From Arthrobacter sp. AK04 (GTDB taxonomy: Bacteria > Actinomycetota > Actinomycetes > Actinomycetales > Micrococcaceae), in assembly GCF_021129155.1 (NCBI RefSeq), contig NZ_JAJOMC010000013.1, forward strand, positions 23,841-87,840: a stretch of DNA of 64,000 nucleotides. Direction: 5' to 3'. The translations under genes and the position numbers were made by a program. The notes beneath the pieces were generated by a model. It was not told the DNA's origin, searched no databases, and saw only the letters and a list, made by a program, of their open reading frames with translations. Below are positions 36,023 to 45,621 of this stretch, one piece after another (within the stretch, counting starts at the first letter, position 1; every line of letters starts with the position of its first letter).

Positions 36023-36837
36023 CAGGCTGCCTCTCCGGCCAGCACATGCGTTGGCGCATGGTGATGGGTGGTGGCATCGGGCAGGCCCACCACCACAATG
36101 CGTCCGTTGGCGTGGATCACCTCAACATGGCTGCCGTAAAGGTCGGAAAGGACCTCGGTGGTCATGACCTCTTCGGGGGTACCCACCTTGAAACGGCCGC
36201 CGGCCAGGTACAGCACCCGGTCCACGTAGTCGATGATGGGGTTGATCTCGTGCGTCACGAAAACCACGGCACTGTCCTGCTCACGGCACTGCTTGTTGAT
36301 CAGGGCGCTGACCGCCTGCTGGTGGTGGAGGTCCAGGGAGAGCAGGGGCTCATCGCACAGCAGGATCTGCGGATCAGTGGCAAGGGCCTGCGCAACCCGC
36401 AGCCGCTGCTGCTCCCCGCCGGACAACTGTCCTACCGGAACTTTCGCGTACTCCGTGGCCCCTACGAGTTCGAGGAGCTCATCGATCCTGCGGTTTGCCT
36501 TGCCCGGGGACAGGCGCAGTCCCCACCGGTGGCCGTCCACGCCCAGGCCCACCAGGTCCCGGGCCCGCATGGGGGTGTCCGGGGCAAACGATTTCTGCTG
36601 GGGGATGTAGCCAATGAGGCTGCTGCCCCGTTCCACCGGATGTCCGCCAAGCGTGGCCTGCCCCTGATGGAGGTCCTGCAGCCCCAGCAGGACCTTCAGG
36701 AAACTGGTCTTGCCGCTTCCGTTGGGACCCAGCACGGCGAAGAATTCGCCAGGCATGATGTCCAGGTCCAGATCCTCCCAGAGCGCCCGCTTACCGAACT
36801 TCAGGGACGCACCGGTGAGGCTGACCACGGGTTTCAA
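36022..36837 (-). CDS. znuC: Zinc ABC transporter ATP-binding protein
   Basis: This 271-residue ATPase has Walker A GPNGSGKTSFL, signature [16 protein letters not shown] and Walker B ILLCDEPLLSLD. The C-terminal His-rich stretch ATTHHHAPTH may bind metal. The start is probably TTG 36837, overlapping the znuA stop (TTGA), with GTG 36828 as alternative. Confidence 0.93.
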   Translation of the reverse strand: MKPVVSLTGASLKFGKRALWEDLDLDIMPGEFFAVLGPNGSGKTSFLKVLLGLQDLHQGQATLGGHPVERGSSLIGYIPQQKSFAPDTPMRARDLVGLGVDGHRWGLRLSPGKANRRIDELLELVGATEYAKVPVGQLSGGEQQRLRVAQALATDPQILLCDEPLLSLDLHHQQAVSALINKQCREQDSAVVFVTHEINPIIDYVDRVLYLAGGRFKVGTPEEVMTTEVLSDLYGSHVEVIHANGRIVVVGLPDATTHHHAPTHVLAGEAA

Positions 36838-37820
36838 CTATTTGTCTCCAGAACCTTGGCGATGTTGTCCACATTGTCCGTCATCCACTGGAGGTACGTC
36901 TTGCCCTCCGGCAGTGTTTCACTGAAGTCGACCACAGGAACCCCCGCAGTTTCGGCCGCTTTCTTCAGCGACTCCGTCTGCGGGCCTTCAGTCTGGCTGT
37001 TGTAGGCCAGCAGGCGCACCGACTTCGAAGCCACGAGGTCCGTGGCGGCCTTGAGTACTGCCGGCGGGACGTCCGAGCCTTCCTCAATCGCAGCAGTGTA
37101 GTCCTCCGGCGTGGCGTTCACCAGCCCGGCATCCGCCAGGAGGTAGAGCGGCACCGGCTCAGTCACTGCCACCTCGGTACCCGCCGAAGCGGCCTTCAGT
37201 GCGTCCAGTTCGCCATGCAGTTCTTCAATACTGGACTTAAAGGCTGAGGCGTTTGACTCGAACATCGAAGCCGAGCCGGGATCCAGCTCACCCAGCTTGG
37301 CCGCGATTTCGTCGGCCAGGCGTTCCACCGCCGGGAGGCTGTACCAGACGTGCTCGTTCAACTCACCGTGGCCGTGCGAGGACTCATCGTCCGCCGCCGC
37401 TTCCGTGGCCGGGGCTTCCTCGGCTTCCTCCCCTTCGGGATGGGCCAGGCCGGAAAGTTCGACGGCGTTCAGCACCTTGGCGTCGTCGAGGCCGCTGTCT
37501 TCGGCCAGGGTGTGGACGAAGTCGTCGTAGCCGCCGCCGTTTTCCAGGACAAGGTCGGCTTTGGAGACTGCAAGCCGGTCCTGGGCGGTGGCTTCGTAGG
37601 AATGCGGGTCCTGGCTGGTCTTGGTGATGATGGCGGTGACGCTGACCTTGTCCCCGCCGATCGTCCTGGCGATGTCACCGTAGACATTGGTGGAGGCCAC
37701 AATGTTGATTCCATCGGCGGCGGCCGGCGCAGGTTCCGCCTGCTGGCTGCATCCGGCAAGCAGCAGGCCAAGCCCGGCGAGGGCGGCGAGGGACGATCGG
37801 GCAGCGGTGAAACGGCGCAC
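36834..37820 (-). CDS. znuA: Zinc ABC transporter substrate-binding lipoprotein
   Basis: This 328-residue cluster A-I solute-binding protein has a lipoprotein signal with lipobox LLLAGC, the segment NIVASTNVYGDIARTIGGD and ligand histidines in QDPHSYEA, NEHVWYSLP and a short acidic/His loop DDESSHGHGE. GTG 37820 is preferred because GAGG lies six bases upstream; a TTG 15 bases earlier has no such site. It is the first gene of the znu operon and has a Zur-box-like palindrome upstream. Confidence 0.93.
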   Translation of the reverse strand: MRRFTAARSSLAALAGLGLLLAGCSQQAEPAPAAADGINIVASTNVYGDIARTIGGDKVSVTAIITKTSQDPHSYEATAQDRLAVSKADLVLENGGGYDDFVHTLAEDSGLDDAKVLNAVELSGLAHPEGEEAEEAPATEAAADDESSHGHGELNEHVWYSLPAVERLADEIAAKLGELDPGSASMFESNASAFKSSIEELHGELDALKAASAGTEVAVTEPVPLYLLADAGLVNATPEDYTAAIEEGSDVPPAVLKAATDLVASKSVRLLAYNSQTEGPQTESLKKAAETAGVPVVDFSETLPEGKTYLQWMTDNVDNIAKVLETNS

Positions 37821-37871
37821 GGAAACCTCATTCAAAGGGGAAAGGCGAAAACAACCACTCCAGCTTACAAC

Positions 37872-37894
37872 TAAATGGGAATGATTCCTATTTA
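37872..37894. promoter_or_regulatory. Zur-box-like operator upstream of znuA
   Basis: The 23-base sequence runs TAAATGGGAATGATTCCTATTTA. Its arms TAAAT/ATTTA and GGAAT/ATTCC are inverted, with two mismatched positions. The core GGAATGATTCC fits the actinobacterial Zur consensus of an AT-rich palindrome around ATGAT. It lies 52 bases before the znuA start. Confidence 0.8.
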
Positions 37895-37949
37895 GAAAAG
37901 ACGGCTGCTTGGGTGCGGTACCCCTCCCGCACGGAAGGGCACCGCCCCG

Positions 37950-39020
37950 CTATCCCCCGTTCGGCTGCCCCAGCCGCCGGATGCCGGTGGCCTGGGTTGC
38001 ATCCCGGATCTCGCCCACGAGCTGCTCGATCACGTCTTCCAGGAACAGGACGCCCTTGGTGTTGCCATCGGGCCCTATCACCCTTGCAAGATGGGAACCA
38101 GTGCGCTGCATGACTGACATTGCTTTCTCGATCTCATCGTCCAGCGCCAAATTGGCCAGGGAGCGGATGCGGCTCTCGGCGATTGGCCGCTCATAGGCCT
38201 GCTCGGGGATGGAGAGCACATCCTTGACGTGGAGGTAGCCGTAAAGCATGTCATCCTCGTCCAGCATGGGGAACCGTGAAAATCCGGTGCGGCTCACGGC
38301 CTTCTCGAATTCCACGGGGGTGGTGGCCGCGCGGAGCATGACCAGCTTCTCGAGCGGAACCATGATGTCGGCCGCCGTGTATTCGGAGAACTCCAGCGCG
38401 CCGGTGATGAGCCCGGCGTCGTCATCCACCAGTCCGTGGCGGGTGGACTCCTGCACAATGGACTGCACTTCCTCCAGCGTGAAGGAGGAGTTGACCTCAT
38501 CCTTCGGCTCGATGCGAAGGAGCTTGAGGATGTGGTTGGCCGACCAGTTGAGGACCGATATGACCGGGTGCACCAGCCGGGCAACGAACATCAGCGGCGG
38601 GGCCAGCAGGAGCGCGGCCTTGTCCGCCACGCTGACCGAGATGTTTTTTGGCACCATCTCGCCAAAGGTCACATGCAGGAACGTCACCAGCATCAGCGCC
38701 ACCGCGAAGGCAGCCACATCGGCAACTTCCTTCGGCATTCCCAGCGTCTCCAGCGGGACGGCCAGCAGGTGGTGGATGGCCGGCTCGGCCACCAGCAGGA
38801 TCAGGAGGGAGCACACGGTGATGCCAAGCTGGGCACAGGCCAGCATCAGAGACACGTTCTCCATGGCGCGAAGTGTGGTCTGCGCCCGCTTCGACCCCGC
38901 CTCGGCCAGCGGCTCGATCTGGCTGCGCCGGGCGGACATGACCGCGAACTCAGCGGCCACAAAAAAGGCGTTGCCGAGCAGCAGCACAGCCAGCCAGAAG
39001 ATTCCGGCCCAGTCGCTCAT
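37950..39020 (-). CDS. CNNM/CBS-domain membrane protein (HlyC/CorC family)
   Basis: This 356-residue protein has a DUF21/CNNM transmembrane domain (about 1-190) and two CBS domains (MVPLEKLVMLRAATTPVEF and the second near RTGSHLARVIGPDGNTKGVL). It lacks a clear C-terminal CorC_HlyC domain. Family members are linked to magnesium or cobalt export. It is the second of two related genes and overlaps the first by four bases. Confidence 0.88.
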   Translation of the reverse strand: MSDWAGIFWLAVLLLGNAFFVAAEFAVMSARRSQIEPLAEAGSKRAQTTLRAMENVSLMLACAQLGITVCSLLILLVAEPAIHHLLAVPLETLGMPKEVADVAAFAVALMLVTFLHVTFGEMVPKNISVSVADKAALLLAPPLMFVARLVHPVISVLNWSANHILKLLRIEPKDEVNSSFTLEEVQSIVQESTRHGLVDDDAGLITGALEFSEYTAADIMVPLEKLVMLRAATTPVEFEKAVSRTGFSRFPMLDEDDMLYGYLHVKDVLSIPEQAYERPIAESRIRSLANLALDDEIEKAMSVMQRTGSHLARVIGPDGNTKGVLFLEDVIEQLVGEIRDATQATGIRRLGQPNGG

Positions 39021-40405
39021 CGTTCAGCCCTGTCGTCGCGTTTGTTCCTGCCGTTACGTGTGGACTTGTCATCGCGCTGGGAACTGTCTGCCCGGTCGGT
39101 GTCCTCTGACCCGGCGCCCGGCCGGAAACAGATCCGGTCAATGCGGCGGCCGTCCATCCTGGTGACACTCAATGTCCCGCCGCCAACGGGGACAGTGTCC
39201 CCAACTGCGGCGATCCGGCCCAGCTTGCTCATGACGTATCCGCCCACCGTTTCGTAGGCGGCTTCGTCAGGGACGCTCAGCCGGGGAATCTGCTCGGACA
39301 GCTCATCCGGGCGGAGCAGGCCCGGGAAATACCAGTCGCCGGAGGCACTCTGCAGGAGTCCCGGCCGGACCTTGTCGTGCTCGTCCGCAACCTCTCCCAC
39401 GATTTCCTCCACCAGGTCCTCAAGCGTGGCGATGCCGGCGGTTCCGCCGTACTCGTCCAGGACGACGGCGAGCTGGAGGTTGCCCTCGCGTAATTCCGCA
39501 AGCAGGGCGTCGAGGTGGATTGTCTCGGGGACCCTCAGCACCTCGGTCATGATGGCACCGGCCTCCAGGTTCTGCCGGCGGTCCCACGGCACTGCGACAG
39601 CTTTCTTGACATGGACCAGCCCCCGGATGTCGTCCGCGGAATCCCCGATCACCGGGAACCGCGAGTAACCGGTCCGGCGAGCAGCACTGAGGACATCCGA
39701 AACGGGCTGGTCGGCATCAATCGTTTCCACCCGGATGCGCGGCGTCATGACGTCCGCCGCTGTCCTGGTGGAGAAGTTCAGCGTGCGGGCCACGAAGTTG
39801 GCAGTGCCGGCGTCGAGCGTTCCCATCGCCGCGGAACGGCGCACCAGCGATGCGAGTTCCGCCGGTGTCCGGGCCCCTGAAATTTCCTCCTTCGCCTCCA
39901 GTCCGAAGACGTTCAGCACCTTGTTGGAGAACCCGTTGAGTACCACGATGGCCGGCTTGAAGACGGCCGTAAACATCAGCTGGGGCCGTGCAAGCGCCCG
40001 GCCAACCGGGAAGGACAGCGCAATAGCCATGTTCTTGGGCACCAGTTCGCCCAGGAGCATGGAGAGCAGGGTGGCAAGAACCATGGCGAGGACCAGGGAG
40101 ACCGACGCTACTGCGACGTCGGGAAGTCCGACGGCGGCCAGGGGGGCTTCCAGGAGGCGTCCCACCGATGGCTCCATCACGTAGCCGGTCAGGAGCGTTG
40201 TGAGCGTGATGCCCAACTGGCAGCTGGAAAGCTGGGTGGACAGTGATTTAAGGCACGTGAGCAGGGGAACAGCGCCGGTGTCGCCGTCGTCAATGGCGCG
40301 TTGGACCGTTGGCTGGTCCAGGGCAATGAGGGAGAACTCGACGGCCACAAAGAAGCCAGTGCCGGCGATCAGCAGAAGGCCCGCTGCGAGGAGAAGCCAC
40401 TCCAT
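39017..40405 (-). CDS. CNNM/CBS/CorC_HlyC membrane protein
   Basis: This 462-residue protein has the DUF21 transmembrane domain (four helices in residues 1-190), paired CBS domains (VMTPRIRVETID and LRVPETIHLDALLAEL with LAVVLDEYGGTAGIATLEDL) and a CorC_HlyC domain, followed by a charged Arg/Asp tail of about 45 residues. It probably works together with the overlapping downstream paralog in divalent cation transport. Confidence 0.9.
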   Translation of the reverse strand: MEWLLLAAGLLLIAGTGFFVAVEFSLIALDQPTVQRAIDDGDTGAVPLLTCLKSLSTQLSSCQLGITLTTLLTGYVMEPSVGRLLEAPLAAVGLPDVAVASVSLVLAMVLATLLSMLLGELVPKNMAIALSFPVGRALARPQLMFTAVFKPAIVVLNGFSNKVLNVFGLEAKEEISGARTPAELASLVRRSAAMGTLDAGTANFVARTLNFSTRTAADVMTPRIRVETIDADQPVSDVLSAARRTGYSRFPVIGDSADDIRGLVHVKKAVAVPWDRRQNLEAGAIMTEVLRVPETIHLDALLAELREGNLQLAVVLDEYGGTAGIATLEDLVEEIVGEVADEHDKVRPGLLQSASGDWYFPGLLRPDELSEQIPRLSVPDEAAYETVGGYVMSKLGRIAAVGDTVPVGGGTLSVTRMDGRRIDRICFRPGAGSEDTDRADSSQRDDKSTRNGRNKRDDRAER

Positions 40406-40955
40406 TCAGCATCCCGCCTGGAAGGCGGTGGCCAGCGGCACGAAAAAGGAAGTTGAACTAGGGAAGCTGGAGGGTCTTCCCGGCGGAGGATGGTCGGCGG
40501 AAACCGGCGCCCTTTCCCCGGGGGTTCTGGCCGGCTGCGCCGCCGGCGGATGATGGGCTCGTGTTCGGGGTTTGCCGGCTCTGCGGGTGGACTGCGCGGC
40601 GCTGCTCTTCATGCTCCGCTGACAGCCCCCAGGCCGGCACCTAGATTTACTGTCCATAAGGGCTTCAGTCTACAGGAGGCACCTGCGCCCGCTTCACCGG
40701 CGCTGCCCCCGGCGGGTGCCGCAACGGCGGCCTTTCGGCCGTTGCGCAACACGCGGGGATGACGTCTTTTCCCGCCATATTCCGCGATCCCGGCGTCACT
40801 TCATGATTTGGGTCACCCTTATTGGCAGTTAACACAGGATGCTCACTAGACTTGCAAAGGTCTGGGTTCAGAGGACGCAGAGATCGGTTCGAACGTGTTG
40901 CTGAAGCACCGTGAGGCCGGGGAGAAATCAAACTCATGGAAGAGGCGTATTTCAA
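40406..40955. other. 550-base intergenic region between divergent CNNM gene and kgd
   Basis: No convincing gene is seen. An 83-codon Pro/Ser-rich minus-strand frame ends at the CNNM start but has no Shine-Dalgarno sequence or protein-like composition. The region holds a hairpin at 40721-40745 (GCAACGGC/GCCGTTGC) and, near 40822-40852, the probable kgd promoter. The last 100 bases would be the kgd leader. Confidence 0.6.
40822..40852 (+). promoter_or_regulatory. Possible kgd promoter
   Basis: TTGGCA (40822-40827) and TAGACT (40847-40852) are separated by 19 bases. That gives a leader of about 95 bases before the GTG of kgd. The spacing is one or two bases longer than ideal. Confidence 0.4.
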
Positions 40956-43900
40956 GTGCCAGAGCAGCCTAGCCACCGTCTACCAGAGGAATTTGGCGGA
41001 AATGAGTGGCTCGTTGACGAACTGTACGAGCAGTACCAGCAGGACAAGAACGCCGTGGATGCCAAGTGGTGGCCGCTGTTTGAATCGTTCGGGTCGGGCA
41101 GTTCTTCTTCCAACGGAAATTCGGAGCACGCCGCAGCCCGGCCCGCTACCAGGGAAATGCCCGCAGTGAACGCAGCCCCGGCACCGTCGCCGGCGGCAGC
41201 ACCCGCCGTCCCGCCTGTACCGCCGGCCCCTCCGGCCTCCGCGCCCGCGTCTGCAAAGAAGGCCCCGGCCACTGTTGCCCGCGACGGCGGCAAGAAGACC
41301 GAGGCCGGTACCGGCTCCCAGCCCATCCCGGCGCAGCTGCCCAAGAACGTGAAGGCACCTACCGCTCCTGAGGAAGACGTCGTCTCCGTCCTCCGCGGAC
41401 CGGCAAAGGCAATTGCCACCAACATGGTTACCAGCCTCCAGGTGCCCACCGCCACCAGCGTCCGTGCCATCCCGGCCAAGCTGCTGATCGACAACCGCGT
41501 GGTCATCAACTCGAACCTGGCCCGCGCCCGCGGCGGCAAGGTTTCCTTCACGCACCTGATCGGCTACGCCGTCATCCGCGCGCTCTCCCAGTTCCCTTCC
41601 ATGAACGTGTACTACGACGAAGTGGACGGCAAGCCCGTTGCGGTCCAGCCGGCCCACGTCAACTTCGGCATTGCCATCGACATGCCCAAGCCGGACGGCA
41701 CCCGCCTGCTCATGGTGCCGAACATCAAGAAGGCCGAAACCCTCAACTTCTCCGAGTTCTGGCACACCTACGAAGACCTGATCAAGCGCGCCCGTAACGG
41801 CAAGCTGACGGCAGAGGACCACCAGGGCACCACCGTCTCGCTGACCAACCCCGGCGGTATCGGCACCGTCCACTCGGTTCCCCGCCTGTCCAAGGGCCAG
41901 GCTGCCATCATCGGCGTCGGCGCCCTCGACTACCCCGCCGAATTCCAGGGCGCCAGCGAAAAGATCATCGCCCAGAACGCGATCAGCAAGGTCCTTACCC
42001 TGACCTCCACCTACGATCACCGCGTGATCCAGGGTGCCGGCAGCGGCGAGTTCCTCAAGCTTGTCCACCAGCTGCTGCTCGGCGCACAGGACTTCTACGA
42101 CGAAATCTTCGAATCGCTCCGCATCCCGTACGAGCCTGTGCGCTGGAGCGCCGACAAGCAGGTTGACCCGGCCGACGAAATCAACAAGGTGGCACGGATC
42201 CAGCAGCTGATCCACTCCTACCGCGTCCGCGGGCACCTGATGGCGGATACCGATCCGCTTGAATACGTCCAGCGGAAGCACCCTGACCTCGACGTCCTCA
42301 CGTACGGCCTGACGCTCTGGGACCTGGACCGCGAGTGGCCCACCGGCGGCTTCGGCGGCAAGCCCATGCTTAAGTTCCGCGACATCCTGGGCGTCCTGCG
42401 CGATGCGTACTGCCGCACTACCGGCATCGAATACATGCACATCCAGGAGCCTGCCGAGCGCAAGTGGTTCCAGGACCAGCTGGAGCACCCCTACTCCAAG
42501 CCCAGCCGCGAAGAGCAGCTGCGCATCGTTTCCAAGCTGAATGCCGCCGAGGCCTTCGAAACCTTCCTGCAGACCAAGTTCGTCGGCCAGAAGCGCTTCT
42601 CCCTGGAGGGCGGCGAATCCCTGATTCCGCTGCTTGACGCCATCATGTCCGACGCCGCCGACGACGGCCTGGACGAGGTAGCCATCGGCATGGCCCACCG
42701 CGGCCGCCTGAACGTGCTCACCAACATCGCCGGCAAGACCTACGCGCAGGTCTTCCGCGAATTCGAAGGCACCCAGGACCCCCGCTCCGTGCAGGGATCC
42801 GGCGACGTCAAGTACCACCTGGGCACCGAGGGGACCTTCACCTCGGACAACGGCAAGGAAACCAAGGTCTACCTCGCCGCCAACCCGTCCCACCTTGAGG
42901 CCGTGGACCCCGTGCTTGAAGGCATTGTCCGCGCCAAGCAGGACCGCCTGGACCAGGGCGAGTCCTTCCCGGTCCTGCCCATCATGGTCCATGGTGACGC
43001 GGCGTTTGCCGGCCAGGGCGTTGTTTCGGAAACGCTCAACCTGTCCCAGCTCCGCGGCTACCGCACCGGCGGTACCATCCACGTTGTTGTCAACAACCAG
43101 GTTGGTTTCACCACGGCCCCGTCATCATCCCGCTCGTCCACGTACTCCACGGACGTTGCCAAGATGATCCAGGCACCTGTGTTCCACGTCAACGGCGATG
43201 ATCCCGAGGCAGTGGTCCGCATCGGCCAGCTCGCGTACGAGTTCCGGCAGCGGTTCCACAAGGACGTCGTCATCGACATGGTCTGCTACCGGCGCCGGGG
43301 GCACAACGAGGGCGACGACCCCTCGATGACGCAGCCGCTGATGTACAACCTCATCGAAGCCAAGCGCTCCGTTCGCAAGCTCTACACCGAGTCCCTGATC
43401 GGCCGCGGAGACATCACCGAGGAAGAAGCCGAGCAGCTGCTCCGCGACTACCAGGAGAGGCTGGAACGCGTCTTCGCCGAAACGCACGCGGCCCAGACGT
43501 CCCCCATCCCGATCGTTACGGCAGACACTGCCGCCGTCTCGGACATCGAGCGTCCGCACGCCCAGCAGTCCGACTCCGGCACCAGCGCACCCGTGTCGAC
43601 GGCCATTTCCGCGGATACCCTGGCGCGGATCGGCAAGGCCCACGTGGAAATTCCCGAGGGCTTCACCGTGCACGCCAAGCTCAAGCAGCTGCTCGAGAAG
43701 CGTGAGCAGATGTCCCGGGAGGGCGGCATCGACTGGGGCTTCGGTGAGATCGCAGCCTTTGGTTCACTCATCATGGAGGGTGTCCCCGTACGCCTGGCGG
43801 GGCAGGATTCCCGCCGCGGCACGTTCGTGCAGCGCCACGCCGTGTTCCACGACCGCGCCAACGGCAAGGAATGGCTGCCCCTGGGCAACCTTTCCGACGA

Positions 43901-44750
43901 CCAGGCAAAGCTGTGGATCTACGACTCCCTGCTTTCGGAATACGCGGCCATGGGCTTCGAGTACGGCTACTCCGTTGAGCGGCCGGATGCGCTGGTCCTG
44001 TGGGAGGCGCAGTTCGGCGACTTCGTCAACGGTGCACAGACCATCATCGACGAGTTCATCTCCTCCGCAGAGCAGAAGTGGGGACAGCGGTCCTCGCTGG
44101 TCCTGATGCTGCCGCACGGCTACGAGGGCCAGGGCCCGGACCACTCCTCCGCAAGGATCGAGCGGTTCCTGCAGTTGTGTGCCGAAGAGAACATGATCGT
44201 GGCCAACCCCACCACGGCGGCCTCGCACTTCCACCTCTTGCGCCGCCAGGCGTACAACCGGCCGCGCAAGCCGCTCATCATCTTCACGCCCAAGCAGCTG
44301 CTGCGCCTCAAGGCTGCCGCATCGTCGGTGGAGGACTTTACCACCGGCAGCTTCCGCCCTGTCATCGGCGACCACGAGCAGCTGGCGGGAGACGCCGTCG
44401 AACGCGTTCTCCTGGTCTCCGGCCGCCTGTACTACGACCTCCTGTCCACGCGGCAGAAGACGGACGACAAGACCACCGCGATCATCCGCGTGGAGCAGCT
44501 CTACCCGCTGCCGCATGAGGAAATCGCAAAGGAACTTGCCAAGTACCCGAACGCAGAAGTTGTCTGGGCCCAGGATGAGCCTGCCAACCAGGGGCCGTGG
44601 CCGTTTATCGGCCTGAACCTTCCGGGCGCCCTGGAGCGCAATATCCGGCTGGTTTCGCGTCCGGCGTCGGCATCCACTGCCGCCGGGTCCATGAAACGGC
44701 ACGCCGCTGAGCAGGATATCCTCCTGAAGCAGGCATTTGCACGGAAGTAA
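40956..44750 (+). CDS. kgd: Multifunctional 2-oxoglutarate decarboxylase/dehydrogenase E1-E2 (Kgd/OdhA)
   Basis: This 1264-residue protein is the actinobacterial fusion of an E2-type succinyltransferase domain (about 120-360, active-site segment YDHRVIQGAGSGEF) with a thiamin diphosphate E1 domain (from about 400; AHRGRLNVL, VHGDAAFAGQGVV, and the transketolase-like C-terminus). It carries out the 2-oxoglutarate step of the TCA cycle and lacks a lipoyl domain. The N-terminal ~45 residues match the E1 helical start, followed by an Ala/Pro linker. GTG 40956 has GGAAGAGG upstream. In this group FHA proteins such as GarA/OdhI inhibit it. Confidence 0.95.
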   Translation: MPEQPSHRLPEEFGGNEWLVDELYEQYQQDKNAVDAKWWPLFESFGSGSSSSNGNSEHAAARPATREMPAVNAAPAPSPAAAPAVPPVPPAPPASAPASAKKAPATVARDGGKKTEAGTGSQPIPAQLPKNVKAPTAPEEDVVSVLRGPAKAIATNMVTSLQVPTATSVRAIPAKLLIDNRVVINSNLARARGGKVSFTHLIGYAVIRALSQFPSMNVYYDEVDGKPVAVQPAHVNFGIAIDMPKPDGTRLLMVPNIKKAETLNFSEFWHTYEDLIKRARNGKLTAEDHQGTTVSLTNPGGIGTVHSVPRLSKGQAAIIGVGALDYPAEFQGASEKIIAQNAISKVLTLTSTYDHRVIQGAGSGEFLKLVHQLLLGAQDFYDEIFESLRIPYEPVRWSADKQVDPADEINKVARIQQLIHSYRVRGHLMADTDPLEYVQRKHPDLDVLTYGLTLWDLDREWPTGGFGGKPMLKFRDILGVLRDAYCRTTGIEYMHIQEPAERKWFQDQLEHPYSKPSREEQLRIVSKLNAAEAFETFLQTKFVGQKRFSLEGGESLIPLLDAIMSDAADDGLDEVAIGMAHRGRLNVLTNIAGKTYAQVFREFEGTQDPRSVQGSGDVKYHLGTEGTFTSDNGKETKVYLAANPSHLEAVDPVLEGIVRAKQDRLDQGESFPVLPIMVHGDAAFAGQGVVSETLNLSQLRGYRTGGTIHVVVNNQVGFTTAPSSSRSSTYSTDVAKMIQAPVFHVNGDDPEAVVRIGQLAYEFRQRFHKDVVIDMVCYRRRGHNEGDDPSMTQPLMYNLIEAKRSVRKLYTESLIGRGDITEEEAEQLLRDYQERLERVFAETHAAQTSPIPIVTADTAAVSDIERPHAQQSDSGTSAPVSTAISADTLARIGKAHVEIPEGFTVHAKLKQLLEKREQMSREGGIDWGFGEIAAFGSLIMEGVPVRLAGQDSRRGTFVQRHAVFHDRANGKEWLPLGNLSDDQAKLWIYDSLLSEYAAMGFEYGYSVERPDALVLWEAQFGDFVNGAQTIIDEFISSAEQKWGQRSSLVLMLPHGYEGQGPDHSSARIERFLQLCAEENMIVANPTTAASHFHLLRRQAYNRPRKPLIIFTPKQLLRLKAAASSVEDFTTGSFRPVIGDHEQLAGDAVERVLLVSGRLYYDLLSTRQKTDDKTTAIIRVEQLYPLPHEEIAKELAKYPNAEVVWAQDEPANQGPWPFIGLNLPGALERNIRLVSRPASASTAAGSMKRHAAEQDILLKQAFARK

Positions 44751-44761
44751 GCACTAGGGCT

Positions 44762-44799
44762 GCCCGGCCGGACGTCGAAATCCCAGACTCCGGCCGGGC
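44762..44799 (+). terminator. Terminator downstream of kgd
   Basis: GCCCGGCCGGA pairs with TCCGGCCGGGC around a 16-base loop, 12 bases after the kgd stop. The following sequence GGTTCTGTTT is only moderately T-rich. Confidence 0.8.
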
Positions 44800-44938
44800 G
44801 GTTCTGTTTAATGGAGTGCACAGCGCTGATGGAAATACAGAGCGCTGAATGACAAGCCCCAATCGCATGCACAGCCCAACCCCGTGGCCGGAACCAGGTT
44901 CCACGGCGGCGGCACCGCACCGACGTAAAGAGGAACGC

Positions 44939-45538
44939 GTGGAAGACAGGAAGCTGCGGATTGCAGCTGTAGGAGATGAACTGCTGGCCGGACTGGGCGA
45001 TCCCCGGGCCCTCGGCTGGCTGGGCCGTGTGCTGGCCCGCACTCCCCGGGACAGCATGCTCCTCGAAAGCTACGCCCTCCCCTGCCCGGAGGAAGGAACG
45101 GAAGGCCTGGCCGCGCGCTGGCTTGACGAGGCCGGCCGGCGCTTCAGCAACCAGACGGAGAACCGCCTGGTAATTGGGCTTTCCGGACGCGACATTGAGT
45201 TCGGGCTCTCCACCGCGCGCAGCCGGCTTAACCTGGCGAACATCCTGGATTCGGCGTCACAGAACCGTATCGAAGTGTTCGTCGTGGGCCCGCCGCCCAC
45301 CCTGGATCCCGCGCAGAACAGGCGCCTTGATGAACTGAACACGGCGTTCGCCGACGTTACCACCCGGCGCAAGCACCTGTACGTGGACACCTTCTCCCCG
45401 CTGCTGAACCATGAACAGTGGCGCCAGGACCTGGCAGCCCAGGGCGGCACCCCCGGGCAGGCAGGCTACGGACTCATGGCCTGGCTGGTACTGCACCGCG
45501 GCTGGTTCCAGTGGCTCGGCATGGACGCTCCGGAGTAG
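44939..45538 (+). CDS. SGNH/GDSL-type hydrolase-like protein
   Basis: This 199-residue protein has a block I-like start, RIAAVGDELLAGLGD, where Asp replaces part of the usual GDSL box and the nucleophilic Ser is not evident. Later parts (LVIGLSGRDIEF, VFVVGPPPT, LYVDTFSPLL) fit the SGNH fold. It may therefore be a non-catalytic relative or act on an unknown ester. GTG 44939 has AGAGGA six bases upstream. It is cytoplasmic as read. Confidence 0.65.
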   Translation: MEDRKLRIAAVGDELLAGLGDPRALGWLGRVLARTPRDSMLLESYALPCPEEGTEGLAARWLDEAGRRFSNQTENRLVIGLSGRDIEFGLSTARSRLNLANILDSASQNRIEVFVVGPPPTLDPAQNRRLDELNTAFADVTTRRKHLYVDTFSPLLNHEQWRQDLAAQGGTPGQAGYGLMAWLVLHRGWFQWLGMDAPE

Positions 45539-45546
45539 CCACTCTC

Positions 45547-45610
45547 GCGATATATCTTGACCCTTCCCTGCGGCGGGGGTACGTTGGGGAGGGTCAACAC
45601 GATATATCGC
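45547..45610 (+). promoter_or_regulatory. Promoter with paired CGATATATCG operators for the DUF4097-padR operon
   Basis: A sigma-70-like promoter reads TTGACC (45557-45562), 17 bases, TACGTT (45580-45585). It is bracketed by GCGATATATC (45547-45556) upstream and a full CGATATATCG palindrome (45600-45609) just past the start region. PadR-family repressors bind this type of AT-rich palindrome, so the operon is probably self-repressed by the PadR protein it encodes. Confidence 0.75.
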
Positions 45611-45621
45611 CTGGAGGGCCC

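Noticed and set aside
40406..40657. 83-codon Pro/Ser-rich frame ending at the CNNM gene start
   Set aside because: The stop overlaps the next start like a coupled gene, but it lacks a Shine-Dalgarno sequence and looks like random high-GC translation.
40980..43082. 700-codon minus-strand frame inside kgd
   Set aside because: Codon-bias artefact of high GC opposite a conserved enzyme; the composition is Gly/Val/Asp-rich with no domain.
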